A stretch of DNA of 64,000 nucleotides from Pseudomonas sp. ADAK13 (lineage in GTDB: Bacteria; Pseudomonadota; Gammaproteobacteria; Pseudomonadales; Pseudomonadaceae). This document shows positions 42,652 through 51,829 of the stretch, in pieces. Made by a program: the position numbers and the translations under genes. The notes under the pieces are model-generated. The model did not search any database and was not told the origin of the DNA. It saw only the letters and a program-made list of their open reading frames with translations. The DNA is taken from assembly GCF_012935715.1 (NCBI RefSeq), contig NZ_CP052860.1:992001-1056000 (forward strand), in the 5' to 3' direction. The number at the start of each line of letters is the position of its first letter. Positions within the stretch are counted from its first letter, which is position 1.

Positions 42652-45381
42652 CTACCCCAACAAACCCATCTCCTGGGCGCGCGCCACCGCCTGCGTACGC
42701 CGTTCCACGCCCAGCTTGCTGTTGATATGGCTCGCATGGGTTTTCACGGTGTGCAGGGAGATGAACAACTGATTGCTGATTTCCTGGTTCGAACAGCCTT
42801 GGGCAATCAAGTGCAGTACCGCCAGCTCGCGGGTGCTCAGGGTCTCAAGGGTGTGCGGGGTTTCAACCACCGCGACCTCCGGCAAGAGGGCCAGCAAGCT
42901 CTGGTTCAGCAGGCCATGGGAATCCCGGGCAAGCTGCTCCCGCGACCAGTCGGGATAGCGCTCCAACACGCGCTGGAAGGGTTGCATCGCGCCACCGGCA
43001 GCCGCCTCAAGCGCACGGGCAAACACCGGCCGGGCCTGCGCCTCCTGTCCACAGTCCAGCAATAACAGCGCCTGCTGGGTCAATGCCATCAGGCTGATCA
43101 TCTGCCGGCCGCTGTTATGGGCCTGGCTTGCCAGTTCGTCGAGCCGTTGCAGTGAAGCCATCGGCTGATGACGGATAGCGTCGAGCGCCGCCTGTTGCAG
43201 TTCGATATGTTGCGGCAGGTGCGGGTGAAACTCCGGCGCAGCGGCGGCCTGTTCACCGTTGTAGGTTTGCCCCAGCCGGGTCAGCCAGGCGTCGGCCAGG
43301 TCGGTACGCCCCTGGGCCAGCCACAGCTCGCATTTGACCAGGGTGATCATCGCCAGATAGAAAATCGGCGGCACGTCCCAGATGTGCATCAAGCGCTCAG
43401 CCTCGGCCAGCTCGGCAAAGGCCATGGGGAAATCGCCACGGCGGCCTTCGAAGCTGGCAATCACGCAATGGCCGATCAATACGCTGATGTCCCGACAGGC
43501 CCGTGCCTCGGCCAATCCGGCACGCAGGCGGGCCAGCCCGGCTTCGGGCTGGCAGCGCATCAGCAACAGGTAGCCTTCATACAACGCCAGTCGGGCACGC
43601 ACTGCGTACAGCCGTTGCGGCGCGAGGCCTTGCAAGCGTTGCAGGCCCTGGCGCACTTCATCCAGGGAACGCAGGATCTCGCCACGGGCCTGTAACACCC
43701 GCGCGCGGTCGTAATGGGCCAACGCCTCGAACAACGGATTGCCGACGCGCTGCGCCAGCTCCAGAGATTCGCGGTTCAGGCCACGGGCGCGCCACAGGTC
43801 GGCGTCGACGATGGCCAGGTTGGACAGGGTCGACAGGCACATCAACCGCTGGCCATAGCGTTTGTGCGGCAGGCTTTCCAGGGCCTCGCTGCAATACAAC
43901 TGGGTCAGCTCGCGGTCGCCACGGCCCCGGGCAATGATTCCGCTGAGGGCCAGCCACTGGGCCAACATCGACTTTTGCGCGGTGGCCGACGGCGCCGGCA
44001 GAAAGCGGCTGAGATGGCTGGCCAGTTCCTGCGCCGCGTCCAGCTGGCAGGCCAGGCCCAACGCCCAGCTGTAGAGCACGATCAGGCGTGGCGTGCTCAT
44101 CAACAAACTGTCGGGCAAGTCCATTTTCCAGCGCAGCAGCATGCCGACGTTTTGCTCCGCCAGCAGTTGCTCTTCGGACAGGTTCTGCACCAGGTTTGCC
44201 GCCACATCCAGGTGGCCCGCACGCAGCGCCTGCTCCACCGCCTCGTCGATCAAGCCCTGGGCATTGAACCAGCGGCAGGCCCGCAGGTGCAGGCTGGCTG
44301 CCGGCAACACGGCATTGCTCGCGCGCCGAGTGCGCAGCAGGTCGGAAAACAGATGGTGATAACGGTACCAGTGGCCCTGCTCGTCCAGCGGCACCAGGAA
44401 TACCTGATGGGCTTGCAGGTAGCGCAGGATTTCCGTGCTGTCGTGGGCCTCGCGCACCGCGTCGCACAGTTCGCTGCAAAAACGCTCCTGGGAGGCGGTG
44501 TCGTAGAGAAACGCCTGGACCTCCGAGGGCAGGCAGTCGATGACTTCTTCGAGCAGGTAGTCGCGGATCAGCCCTTCCCCGCCGTGCAAGCCTTGGGGTA
44601 GCGCGCCTTCGCTGCCGGCCTCGGAAGCCGCCAGCAGCCAGAAACGCAGGCCGGCCACCCAGCCTTCACTGCGCCTGATCAGGTTGTCCAGGGCCTCGCC
44701 GCGCAATGAACTGCTGTGGCGATCCAGCAAGGCCAGGGATTCGGCGTGGGTCAGGCGCAGATCCTGCTCGTGCAGTTCCAGCAAATGCCGGGACAGGCGC
44801 AGGCGCGCCAGGTGCCAGTCGGGACGCTGACGGCTGGTGACCAGCACCAGCAGGCCGTCGGGCAGATGATTGAGGAAGAATTGCAGGCAGCGGTCGAGTA
44901 CCGGGCCCTGGGCCAGATGGTAGTCGTCCAGCACCAGCAACAGCGGCGCCTGGGTGGAAAGGTGCACCGTCAGCTCATCCAGCAGGCCGTCGAGCCACTC
45001 CTCAAAGGCGAAAGGTTGATGACGCTGGCGCATTTTCAGCAAGCCCAGGGACTGGGCGCCCAACTGCGGGAAGAATTGCTGCAAGCCGTCGAGCAGGCGC
45101 TCAAGGAAACGTCCCGGGTCATTGTCCCGCGGGCTAAGGCCCAGCCACAAGCTTTGCCAGTGGGCCGGCAGGCTCTGGCAGAACTCCACCGCCAGCGAAC
45201 TCTTGCCGAACCCGGCCGGCGCGCTGACCAGCAACAGACGCCCGGCCAGCCCTTCACTCAGCCGTTCGCACAGGCGCGGTCGCAACACGTAGCCATCAGG
45301 CAGTGGGGGTCGATAGAAGCGACCTTCCAGGGTCGGAATCACCGCGCTGGCAGGCCCTTGAATTCGGGACAGATCAGTCAT
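42652..45381 (-). CDS. MalT-like large ATP-binding LuxR-family (LAL) transcriptional activator
   Basis: 909 residues from ATG 45381 (MTDLSRIQGP); an in-frame ATG 11 codons upstream is possible. The N-terminal STAND-type NTPase has Walker A SAPAGFGKSSLAVEF (Lys60) and Walker B LLLVLDDYHLAQG. A long helical, TPR-like middle region (~350-830) forms the sensor, and a C-terminal LuxR helix-turn-helix (LSTRELAVLHLIAQGCSNQEISNQLF...VKTHASHINSKL) binds DNA. MalT and AlkS, members of this class, activate uptake/catabolic operons when ATP and an inducer bind. It lies downstream of the DUF1329 and DUF1302 genes, separated by a REPIN, and is the likely regulator of that module. Confidence 0.9.
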   Translation of the reverse strand: MTDLSRIQGPASAVIPTLEGRFYRPPLPDGYVLRPRLCERLSEGLAGRLLLVSAPAGFGKSSLAVEFCQSLPAHWQSLWLGLSPRDNDPGRFLERLLDGLQQFFPQLGAQSLGLLKMRQRHQPFAFEEWLDGLLDELTVHLSTQAPLLLVLDDYHLAQGPVLDRCLQFFLNHLPDGLLVLVTSRQRPDWHLARLRLSRHLLELHEQDLRLTHAESLALLDRHSSSLRGEALDNLIRRSEGWVAGLRFWLLAASEAGSEGALPQGLHGGEGLIRDYLLEEVIDCLPSEVQAFLYDTASQERFCSELCDAVREAHDSTEILRYLQAHQVFLVPLDEQGHWYRYHHLFSDLLRTRRASNAVLPAASLHLRACRWFNAQGLIDEAVEQALRAGHLDVAANLVQNLSEEQLLAEQNVGMLLRWKMDLPDSLLMSTPRLIVLYSWALGLACQLDAAQELASHLSRFLPAPSATAQKSMLAQWLALSGIIARGRGDRELTQLYCSEALESLPHKRYGQRLMCLSTLSNLAIVDADLWRARGLNRESLELAQRVGNPLFEALAHYDRARVLQARGEILRSLDEVRQGLQRLQGLAPQRLYAVRARLALYEGYLLLMRCQPEAGLARLRAGLAEARACRDISVLIGHCVIASFEGRRGDFPMAFAELAEAERLMHIWDVPPIFYLAMITLVKCELWLAQGRTDLADAWLTRLGQTYNGEQAAAAPEFHPHLPQHIELQQAALDAIRHQPMASLQRLDELASQAHNSGRQMISLMALTQQALLLLDCGQEAQARPVFARALEAAAGGAMQPFQRVLERYPDWSREQLARDSHGLLNQSLLALLPEVAVVETPHTLETLSTRELAVLHLIAQGCSNQEISNQLFISLHTVKTHASHINSKLGVERRTQAVARAQEMGLLG

Positions 45382-45528
45382 CGCCGGGCTCTTGTAGAAG
45401 GCTGTTGTCGGCATTGCAGATGTCCGCAGACTAGCGGTAAAAGCGGCAGCTTTGTAGATCTTTGCAACAATTGTCTGAAAAAGACTACAACAAAAAATAT
45501 CCGGAGTTCTTCTGGAACGACCGACACT

Positions 45529-45622
45529 CTGTGGCGAGGGAGCTTGCTCCCGCTGGAGTGCGCAGCGCTCCCGTTTTTGGGGCTGCTACGCAGCCCAGCG
45601 GGAGCAAGCTCCCTCGCCACAG
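45529..45622. repeat. REPIN
   Basis: CTGTGGCGAGGGAGCTTGCTCCCGC at the left and its reverse complement GCGGGAGCAAGCTCCCTCGCCACAG at the right enclose a ~45-bp spacer with its own hairpin (GTGCGCAGCGCTCCCG...CTGCTACGCAGCCC). A typical fluorescent-pseudomonad REP doublet. With the terminator at 45632-45664 it accounts for the 310-bp gap between the LAL regulator and DUF1329 genes. Confidence 0.85.
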
Positions 45623-45631
45623 TGGTCGCGC

Positions 45632-45664
45632 AAAAAAAAGCCCCGAACCAGTCGGGGCGTTTTT
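45632..45664 (-). terminator. terminator after the DUF1329 gene
   Basis: Stem GCCCCGA / TCGGGGC (45640-45658), loop ACCAG, flanked by A-run and T-run. On the minus strand it ends with eight T, 27 nt after the DUF1329 stop. Confidence 0.9.
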
Positions 45665-45691
45665 CGAGGATGCGGCCTCTGTTACAGCAAG

Positions 45692-47056
45692 TTAGCGAAC
45701 ACCATCCTGGCGCAGGGCCGCCGGAGTGAAGTCGCTGGTGGTGGCGGTAAAGCCGAAGTCATAAGCCTGTTTCTCTTCGTTCTTCATGCCCAGGGCCAGG
45801 TAGCGGCCGGACTGCAGGTCGTAGAGGGTTTCGAGGGCATACCACGGCACTTGTTTGTCGTAGTAGTTCTCGGCATGGGCTTCAGCCACGCGCCACAGTT
45901 GGCCACGACCATCATAGTGGTCGATGACCGCGGCCTGCCAGGTGTCTTCGTCGATGAAGAAGTCACGCTTGGCATAGATGTGGCGCTGGCCTTCCTTCAG
46001 GGTTGCAACCACATGCCACACACGACGCAGTTCGTAGCGAGCCAGGTCCTGGTTGATGTGGCCGGCCTTGATGATGTCGACATACTTGAGCTTCGGATCG
46101 TCGAGCTTGTAGCTGTTTTCGGCGATGTACAGTTCCTTCTTGCCTTCCAGTTTCCAGTCGTAGCGATCCGGCGCGCCGTTGAACATGTCGAGGTTGTCGG
46201 AGGTACGCAGGCCGTCGGCGGCGGTGCCCGGGCCGTCATACGACACTTGCGGCGCCCGGCGCACGCGACGCTGGCCGGCGTTGTAGACCCACGCCGAACG
46301 CGGCTCTTTCACCTGGTCGAGGGTTTCGTGCACCAGCAGCACACCACCGGCCAGACGTGCCGGCGCGGTCACTTGCTGCTTGAAGTAGAACAGGATGTTG
46401 CCCGGGTTTTTCGGGTCGTAGTCCTTCATCTTGTCGCGGAACACGAACTGGTCGCGGAAGTACACCAGGCTGAACGAGCCGTTGGTTTGCGGCGTGGCCT
46501 GGGTCACCAGGCGGGTCACGCTGCCGCCGCGATAGCGGGTGATGTGGTTCCAGATGACTTCCACGCCGCTTTTCGGAATCGGGAACGGTACGGCGGTTTC
46601 GAAGTTTTCCAGGCCGTTGCCGCCGGACACCAGGTTGGTGTTGGTGGCGTTTTTCTTGATGGCCGCAAACACATCAGCCGGCACGGTAGCGCCGCGATGG
46701 GTCGGGTAGACCGGCATCTTGAAGGTGTCCGGGTAGCGCTTGAACATCGCGTACTGCCCCGGCGCCAGCTTGTCCTTGTACTGCTCGACGTTCTGCGCAG
46801 TGATGATGAATTGCGGTTGCTCGCTGGCGTACGGGTTGGCCAGGAAGCCACGGGCATCCACCGCGCCGGCATTGGTGGGCAGCGGTGACCATTTAGGGAT
46901 GGTGCCGGCCGCGTTGCCGGCCATTTCAGCGCCCATCGGGGTCAGGGTCGTACCCAGCTTGGCGGCTTCATCCGCCGAGACTGCCGCCATGACGCTGCTC
47001 GCCATGATCGACAGCCCCAGCACACCCACCTGCAACAGATTTTTAGTTATTTTCAT
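45692..47056 (-). CDS. DUF1329 exported protein
   Basis: 454 residues. A signal peptide covers residues 1-24 (NLLQVGVLGLSIMASSVMAA). The mature part follows the DUF1329 pattern: LTPMGAEMAGNAAGTIPKW, the repeated WxVVATLKEGQRHIYAKRDFFIDEDTW, DHYDGRGQLWRVAEAH and a YDLQSGRYLALGM close to the C-terminus. The fold is thought related to lipoprotein-carrier (LolA/B-like) proteins, but biochemical function is not settled. DUF1329 and DUF1302 genes usually pair and occur near operons for hydrophobic or aromatic compounds. It lies 43 nt after the DUF1302 gene, so co-transcribed. Confidence 0.9.
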   Translation of the reverse strand: MKITKNLLQVGVLGLSIMASSVMAAVSADEAAKLGTTLTPMGAEMAGNAAGTIPKWSPLPTNAGAVDARGFLANPYASEQPQFIITAQNVEQYKDKLAPGQYAMFKRYPDTFKMPVYPTHRGATVPADVFAAIKKNATNTNLVSGGNGLENFETAVPFPIPKSGVEVIWNHITRYRGGSVTRLVTQATPQTNGSFSLVYFRDQFVFRDKMKDYDPKNPGNILFYFKQQVTAPARLAGGVLLVHETLDQVKEPRSAWVYNAGQRRVRRAPQVSYDGPGTAADGLRTSDNLDMFNGAPDRYDWKLEGKKELYIAENSYKLDDPKLKYVDIIKAGHINQDLARYELRRVWHVVATLKEGQRHIYAKRDFFIDEDTWQAAVIDHYDGRGQLWRVAEAHAENYYDKQVPWYALETLYDLQSGRYLALGMKNEEKQAYDFGFTATTSDFTPAALRQDGVR

Positions 47057-47099
47057 GTTCTGGTTCTTCCTTAAAACATACTGCTTAAAGAGAGTGTGC

Positions 47100-48968
47100 T
47101 TAGAAGTTCACGCCGACGCTGAGGGCGACAAAGTCGCGGTCGTCCACGGTGCTGAAGTCGCCACCGAAGAAGTTGGTGTAGTTCAGGCTCGCGGTGTAGG
47201 TGTTCTGGTATTCAGCATCCAGTCCGAGGCTGACCGCCTTGCGGCCTTCCTCGAAGTTGCCGCCAGGGCCAGGTGAATAACCTTTGACGTCATGGGACCA
47301 GGCGACGTTAGGCTTGAGGTTTACACCGGCAAAGACGTCCGGGTATTCCCAGATCGCCCGGCCGCGGTAGCCCCAGGAAGTCGCCGTGGTAAAGCCGTCG
47401 TTGTTGCAGTTGGTATTCAGGCCGTTGGCGTTAGGCAGCCCCGCGCCTTGTGCAGTGGAGTTGTTGAGCGCAGGGCATGCGCCGTTAGGCAAAGTACCTG
47501 GGCCAAACACCGGATCACGTCCGTAGCGAACTTTGGACTTGCTCTCCAAACCACCGACATAGGTCATGCCGACTTCGCCCACCAGCGTCAGGCGGCTGGC
47601 GCCCATCACTTGGTCAAAGAAGTGGGTGAAGGTTGTTTGCAGTTGAGTGATTTCCTTACGGCGGTAGCCATGCAAGTCCTGGCCTGGCACTCCGGTCAAC
47701 AACGAGGCATCTTTGAGCACCGGGGCGCCAATAGGGCGAACACCGGCATACAGAATGTCAGTGGAGTTCAGCTGCACCGGCGCATTGGGACGGTAGCTGA
47801 CCTCACCGCTCCAGGCAGTTCCCGTAGGCAGGGTGGTGGAGAAGCTCAAGCCGTAGAGACGTATATCTTCCGGGTATTCGACGAAGTAATTGGAGTTACC
47901 CGCAACAATCAATGGACGCAGTTGCGCCGGCAACCCCGGCGTCGCCCCGGTGTAAGCAGATTGCGGAGCACCGTGGGCGCTGAAGATCGGCGCCCGGCTG
48001 TGATAGTTAATGGCGTAGGCGCCGAACTCGGTGTCGAGCGGCTCATAGTTGTAGTGGAACGCCACGCCGAACTGGCCGCCATCTCTCGCGTCACGATCAG
48101 GGCCGCGACGAACCAGAACACCCTCACTGTTCACATCCACACCATAGCGAGCCAGCGCAGGAACCAGCGCTGCCGGCAGGGTGCGAGAGCTGTTCAGCAC
48201 CCGCAGATTGTCGTTACAGCCACCGGTAATAATGTCCGGCTGGGAGAAAAACGTCCCGCAGTTATCGGTGACGGTCTTGTCCCAGTCCAACTGGTAGAAG
48301 CCTTCTGCCGACAGGTTATCGGTCAGGGTCTGCGACACATAGAACATGTTGACCGGAATCAGGCCTTCCTTGATCTCGGCGCCTGGACGACGGAACGCGG
48401 CCACGTCAATCGGGTTGATGGCGTTGATACCACCACCGATGAACGTACTCTCCCCCCAACTGATGACCTGTTTACCAAACCGCACGGAGCCTGGCTCATC
48501 GGCAACCGAGTAGTTGTGGTAGACAAACGCATCGAGAATCTGCCCACCCGAGGACCTGGCGCCCATCGGGCGACCCTTGTCGCTGATGTTCTTGAAGTCG
48601 AGGTCGTCGTCTTTGAGCTTGAAGTCATACCAGTACTTGCCCCGGACAAACACGCCGGTGTCGCCGTATTTCAACTCGAGGTCATGGATACCCTTGAAGA
48701 TCTTCGAGAAGGAATCACCCTTGTCGAAGTTCAGGTGACCGTCATCAGAGGTTTGCGACAAACCCCTGCCACCATTGTTGGCGCCAATCAGGTCTTTGTT
48801 GCGACCCGCCGTCGACCAACTGGCCCCGACCGACAGGGACGAGTCAAAGCTGCCTTCGATTTCACCGATGTTGAAACTGACGCCGAATGCAGGCCCGGCG
48901 AGCGTAGAGGCGAGGCTGACGGCCAAAGGCAGTTTTGCCCGGCGCCAGAACTGGTGTGCTGAGATCAT
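47100..48968 (-). CDS. DUF1302 outer-membrane beta-barrel protein
   Basis: 622 residues from ATG 48968 (MISAHQFWRRAKLPLAVSLAS), preceded by GGAG; the in-frame upstream extension lacks signal features. After a signal peptide (cleavage near GPAFG) it starts VSFNIGEIEGSFDSSLSVGASWST, the DUF1302 N-terminus, with later FGKQVISWGESTFIGGGINAINPIDV. It has many alternating beta strands and the C-terminus ALSVGVNF ends in Phe, as outer-membrane barrels do. A probable channel or receptor for a hydrophobic substrate, acting with DUF1329. A likely promoter lies ~140 bp upstream. Confidence 0.9.
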   Translation of the reverse strand: MISAHQFWRRAKLPLAVSLASTLAGPAFGVSFNIGEIEGSFDSSLSVGASWSTAGRNKDLIGANNGGRGLSQTSDDGHLNFDKGDSFSKIFKGIHDLELKYGDTGVFVRGKYWYDFKLKDDDLDFKNISDKGRPMGARSSGGQILDAFVYHNYSVADEPGSVRFGKQVISWGESTFIGGGINAINPIDVAAFRRPGAEIKEGLIPVNMFYVSQTLTDNLSAEGFYQLDWDKTVTDNCGTFFSQPDIITGGCNDNLRVLNSSRTLPAALVPALARYGVDVNSEGVLVRRGPDRDARDGGQFGVAFHYNYEPLDTEFGAYAINYHSRAPIFSAHGAPQSAYTGATPGLPAQLRPLIVAGNSNYFVEYPEDIRLYGLSFSTTLPTGTAWSGEVSYRPNAPVQLNSTDILYAGVRPIGAPVLKDASLLTGVPGQDLHGYRRKEITQLQTTFTHFFDQVMGASRLTLVGEVGMTYVGGLESKSKVRYGRDPVFGPGTLPNGACPALNNSTAQGAGLPNANGLNTNCNNDGFTTATSWGYRGRAIWEYPDVFAGVNLKPNVAWSHDVKGYSPGPGGNFEEGRKAVSLGLDAEYQNTYTASLNYTNFFGGDFSTVDDRDFVALSVGVNF

Positions 48969-49112
48969 CGACGCTACTCCATGTGCATTATTGTTATGGC
49001 AGTGAGTCGTTTCTAAGGGCTTGTAACGGCCGGAATACAACGATTCCAATGCCGGGCGAACACATGAACCCGCCGGGCTCACAGCACCGCACCTTGAAAA
49101 ACTCTGGGATGG

Positions 49113-49141
49113 ACTATAGCCAGCAGGGGGTACCGCTTGAT
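49113..49141 (-). promoter_or_regulatory. candidate promoter of the DUF1302-DUF1329 operon
   Basis: Minus strand: good -10 TATAGT (49113-49118), but the -35 position at 17 bp (ATCAAG) is poor. The spacer is GGTACCCCCTGCTGGC, C-rich on this strand (GGGGG on the other). A weak -35 with a G/C-rich box just upstream is what MalT/LAL-activated promoters tend to look like. Rest of the 48969-49298 gap: a ~140-nt leader and nothing else I can name. Confidence 0.35.
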
Positions 49142-49268
49142 CCCTCTAAAGTGTGATTTGCATCACCAACCCGTCTGCCACAGTCCTTTCGCCATGCTGG
49201 CGAAGACCAGCGAGGCAAGGATGGCTGAAAATCGGCAAATCACAAGTGAAGGCTTGGACTAGAGCGCT

Positions 49269-49290
49269 GCCGTGCCCGTGAGGGCACGGC
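49269..49290 (-). terminator. hairpin after the acyl-CoA ligase gene, no U-tract
   Basis: Perfect 9-bp stem GCCGTGCCC / GGGCACGGC with loop GTGA, starting 9 nt beyond the ligase stop codon. There is no T-run, so either a rho-assisted or 3'-stabilising hairpin rather than a classical terminator. Confidence 0.5.
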
Positions 49291-49298
49291 AAGCAGCG

Positions 49299-50981
49299 TC
49301 AGAGGGTAGAAAGGAAGGTGCTGTTGTTGGCCTGCCATTCGATGATGTCGACACGGATACGTTTTTTGTCGAGCTTGCCGACGCTGGTCTTGGGAATTTC
49401 CGTAACAACGGCGATCTGGCTTGGAATCGCCCACTTGCTCAAATGGCCCAATTCCACAAACGGCTTGAGATGTTCCTTGAGCTCCTTGGCCCCTATCACA
49501 TGGCCATCACGCACCACCAGCAACGCAAACGGGCGCTCGCCCCACTGCGGGTCGGCAATCCCCACCACCGCTACTTCGCGTACCGCCGGGTGGCGGCTGA
49601 CCAGGTCTTCCAGCGCCAGGGAGGAGATCCACTCGCCGCCGGTCTTGATCACGTCCTTGATGCGGTCACGAATATCGATCACGCCAAACGCGTCGAGGGT
49701 GGCCACGTCGCCGGTGTGCATCCAGCCGCCGGCCCAGAGTTCGGCGCCTTTCTGCGGCTCGTTGAAATAGCCTTCGCTGAGCCACGGCGCGCGCAGTACC
49801 AGCTCGCCCTGGGATTCACCGTCGGCGGGCAGGAAGTTGCCGTCACCGTCGATGATCGCCGCCTCCACCAGCGGCCCGGGCACGCCGGCCTTGATGCGGT
49901 AGGTGGTGCGTTCGTCTTCGGTGCCGGCCATCAATTCTTCATTGAGGTGCGCGCAGGACACCAGCGGCCCGGTCTCGGACATGCCGTACGCCGCCGTCAG
50001 TTGAATCCCGCGGGCCTTGGACGCTTCATACAGCGAACGGTTGAGGGCGCTGCCGCCGATCACGATTTTCCAACCGCCGAAATCCACGCCCTGCCCGGCC
50101 TTGGCGTTGAGCACCATTTGCAGGATCGTCGGCACGCAATGGGAGAACGTGACCTTCTCCTTGCGCCACAGCTCCACCAGGTATTCGGGGTCGTAGCGGC
50201 CGGGGTAGACCTGCTTCAGGCCGAGCATGGTCGCCACATACGGCAGGCCCCAGGCGTGCACGTGGAACATCGGGGTGATCGGCATGTAGACATCATTGGT
50301 GCCCAGCAGGCGCACGCTGTCGACGCTGCCCATGATGGTTGCCACGCCCATGGTGTGCAGCACCAGTTGGCGGTGGGTGAAATACACGCCTTTGGGATTG
50401 CCAGTGGTGCCGGTGGTGTAGAAGGTGGTGGCGACGGAGTTTTCGTCGAAATCCTGGAAGTCGTACCGGGGGCTTGCCGCCGCCAGCAGCGTTTCGTACT
50501 CACCCACGAGGTGGGGCAGCTCGGCGGTTTTTTCCGCGCCGTCGGTGAGCAGCAGGGTTTTCTTGACGGTGGTGAGGTGGCCGGCGATGGCCTGGTAGAG
50601 CCCCACAAACTCGCTGTTGACCAGCACAAAGCGGTCCTCGGCGTGGTTCATGGTGTAGAGAATCTGTTCCGGCGACAGGCGCACATTGATGGTGTGGATC
50701 ACCGCACCGATCATCGGGATGGCGAACATGCATTCCAGGTAACGATGGCTGTCCCAGTCCATCACGGCCACGGTGTCACCGGCCTTGACCCCGGCCTCGG
50801 TCAGCACATTGGCCAGGCGGGCGACGCGCTCGATCAGGGTTGGATAGGTGTAACGCAACTGGTCGCGGTAGACGATTTCCCGGGTCTTCTCGTAGCGTGT
50901 CCCGGACATCAACAGGCGTTTGATCAACAGCGGGTATTGGTAGGCGCCTTCGGCGGGCGGGATAACACGAGTCTGCAACAT
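49299..50981 (-). CDS. fatty-acid/medium-chain acyl-CoA ligase (AMP-forming)
   Basis: 560 residues. This ANL-superfamily enzyme activates a carboxylic acid through an acyl-adenylate to its CoA thioester. Motifs in order: FYTTGTTGNPKGVYFTH (P-loop), MPITPMFHVHAWGLPYV, AYGMSETGPLV, GWMHTGDVATLDAFGVIDIRDRIKDVIKTGGEWISSLALED, and C-terminal TSVGKLDKKRIR with the catalytic Lys. It is closest in style to AlkK-type medium-chain ligases. It lies upstream of the DUF1302-DUF1329 genes on the same strand, 330 bp away, which suggests activation of the substrate imported by them. It contains no signal peptide. Confidence 0.9.
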   Translation of the reverse strand: MLQTRVIPPAEGAYQYPLLIKRLLMSGTRYEKTREIVYRDQLRYTYPTLIERVARLANVLTEAGVKAGDTVAVMDWDSHRYLECMFAIPMIGAVIHTINVRLSPEQILYTMNHAEDRFVLVNSEFVGLYQAIAGHLTTVKKTLLLTDGAEKTAELPHLVGEYETLLAAASPRYDFQDFDENSVATTFYTTGTTGNPKGVYFTHRQLVLHTMGVATIMGSVDSVRLLGTNDVYMPITPMFHVHAWGLPYVATMLGLKQVYPGRYDPEYLVELWRKEKVTFSHCVPTILQMVLNAKAGQGVDFGGWKIVIGGSALNRSLYEASKARGIQLTAAYGMSETGPLVSCAHLNEELMAGTEDERTTYRIKAGVPGPLVEAAIIDGDGNFLPADGESQGELVLRAPWLSEGYFNEPQKGAELWAGGWMHTGDVATLDAFGVIDIRDRIKDVIKTGGEWISSLALEDLVSRHPAVREVAVVGIADPQWGERPFALLVVRDGHVIGAKELKEHLKPFVELGHLSKWAIPSQIAVVTEIPKTSVGKLDKKRIRVDIIEWQANNSTFLSTL

Positions 50982-51112
50982 ACGAATCCCTTATCTGACT
51001 GCACGGTCTTGGCTGAAACATCTGCACTGTAGAGCGCTTATGTTTCAGCCAAATCAGCCAAAGGAATGATTTGCAGAGCCCAATGAATGCTAGCTTTGCG
51101 CCAGCATCCGGC

Positions 51113-51745
51113 TTATTTCATGCTGGTAAAGGCCAGCTTCACACCGATGGCAATCAGCACCGCGCCCATGGTGCGGTCGAACCAGTGGCCCATGCGCGCA
51201 AAACCGGCGCGTACGCGTTGCTGGCTGAACAGCATCGCCACCAGGCAAAACCAGATCGCAGTGGCCACGGCCAGGTACACGCCGTAACCGGCCTGGATCG
51301 CCAGCGGCGTGTGGGGGTTGATCACCACGGTGAACAGCGACAGGAAGAACAGCGTGGCCTTGGGGTTCAAGCCGTTGGTGACAAACCCCGACGTGAACGC
51401 GCCGCGCGCGGTGCGCTCGCCCACCTCAAGGTGCAGGTCTTCTTCACTGGCAGGCTTGGCCGGCTGGGCGCGCAGGGCCTTGAAGCCGATGTACAGCAGG
51501 TAGGCCGCCGCCGCCCATTTCAGCGCGTTGAACAGCACGATGGACTGGGACACGATCAAGCCGATGCCCAACAGCGAATACCCCACGTGCAGGAAAATCG
51601 CCGAACCGACGCCCAGCGCCGTCCAGGTGCCGGCGCGCCGGCCATGGGTCACGCTTTCACGTACCACCACGGCGAAATCCGGGCCAGGGCTGGCCACCGC
51701 CAACAGGTGAATCAGTGCCACGGTCAAGAACTCGGTGAGGTACAT
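51113..51745 (-). CDS. LysE/RhtB-family amino-acid exporter
   Basis: 210 residues from ATG 51745, chosen because GGAG lies 6 nt upstream; a GTG two codons earlier is possible. Six hydrophobic segments and the family N-terminal signature FLTVALIHLLAVASPGPDFAVVVRESVTHGRRAG are present, with later FVTNGLNPKATLFFLSLF. Members export amino acids such as homoserine, threonine, lysine or arginine; specificity is not readable here. Single gene, divergent from the next. Confidence 0.9.
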   Translation of the reverse strand: MYLTEFLTVALIHLLAVASPGPDFAVVVRESVTHGRRAGTWTALGVGSAIFLHVGYSLLGIGLIVSQSIVLFNALKWAAAAYLLYIGFKALRAQPAKPASEEDLHLEVGERTARGAFTSGFVTNGLNPKATLFFLSLFTVVINPHTPLAIQAGYGVYLAVATAIWFCLVAMLFSQQRVRAGFARMGHWFDRTMGAVLIAIGVKLAFTSMK

Positions 51746-51829
51746 GCACACTCCAGGAAGTAACTGATTATTTCATCTGATAGGCTCGGCAGATTACGCC
51801 TTCACATCCCGCCGCAAAAGGTACAGTTG

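Noticed and set aside
47292..48962. 556-codon plus-strand frame opposite the DUF1302 gene
   Set aside because: Shadow frame of low-complexity composition; DUF1302 on the minus strand is clearly real.
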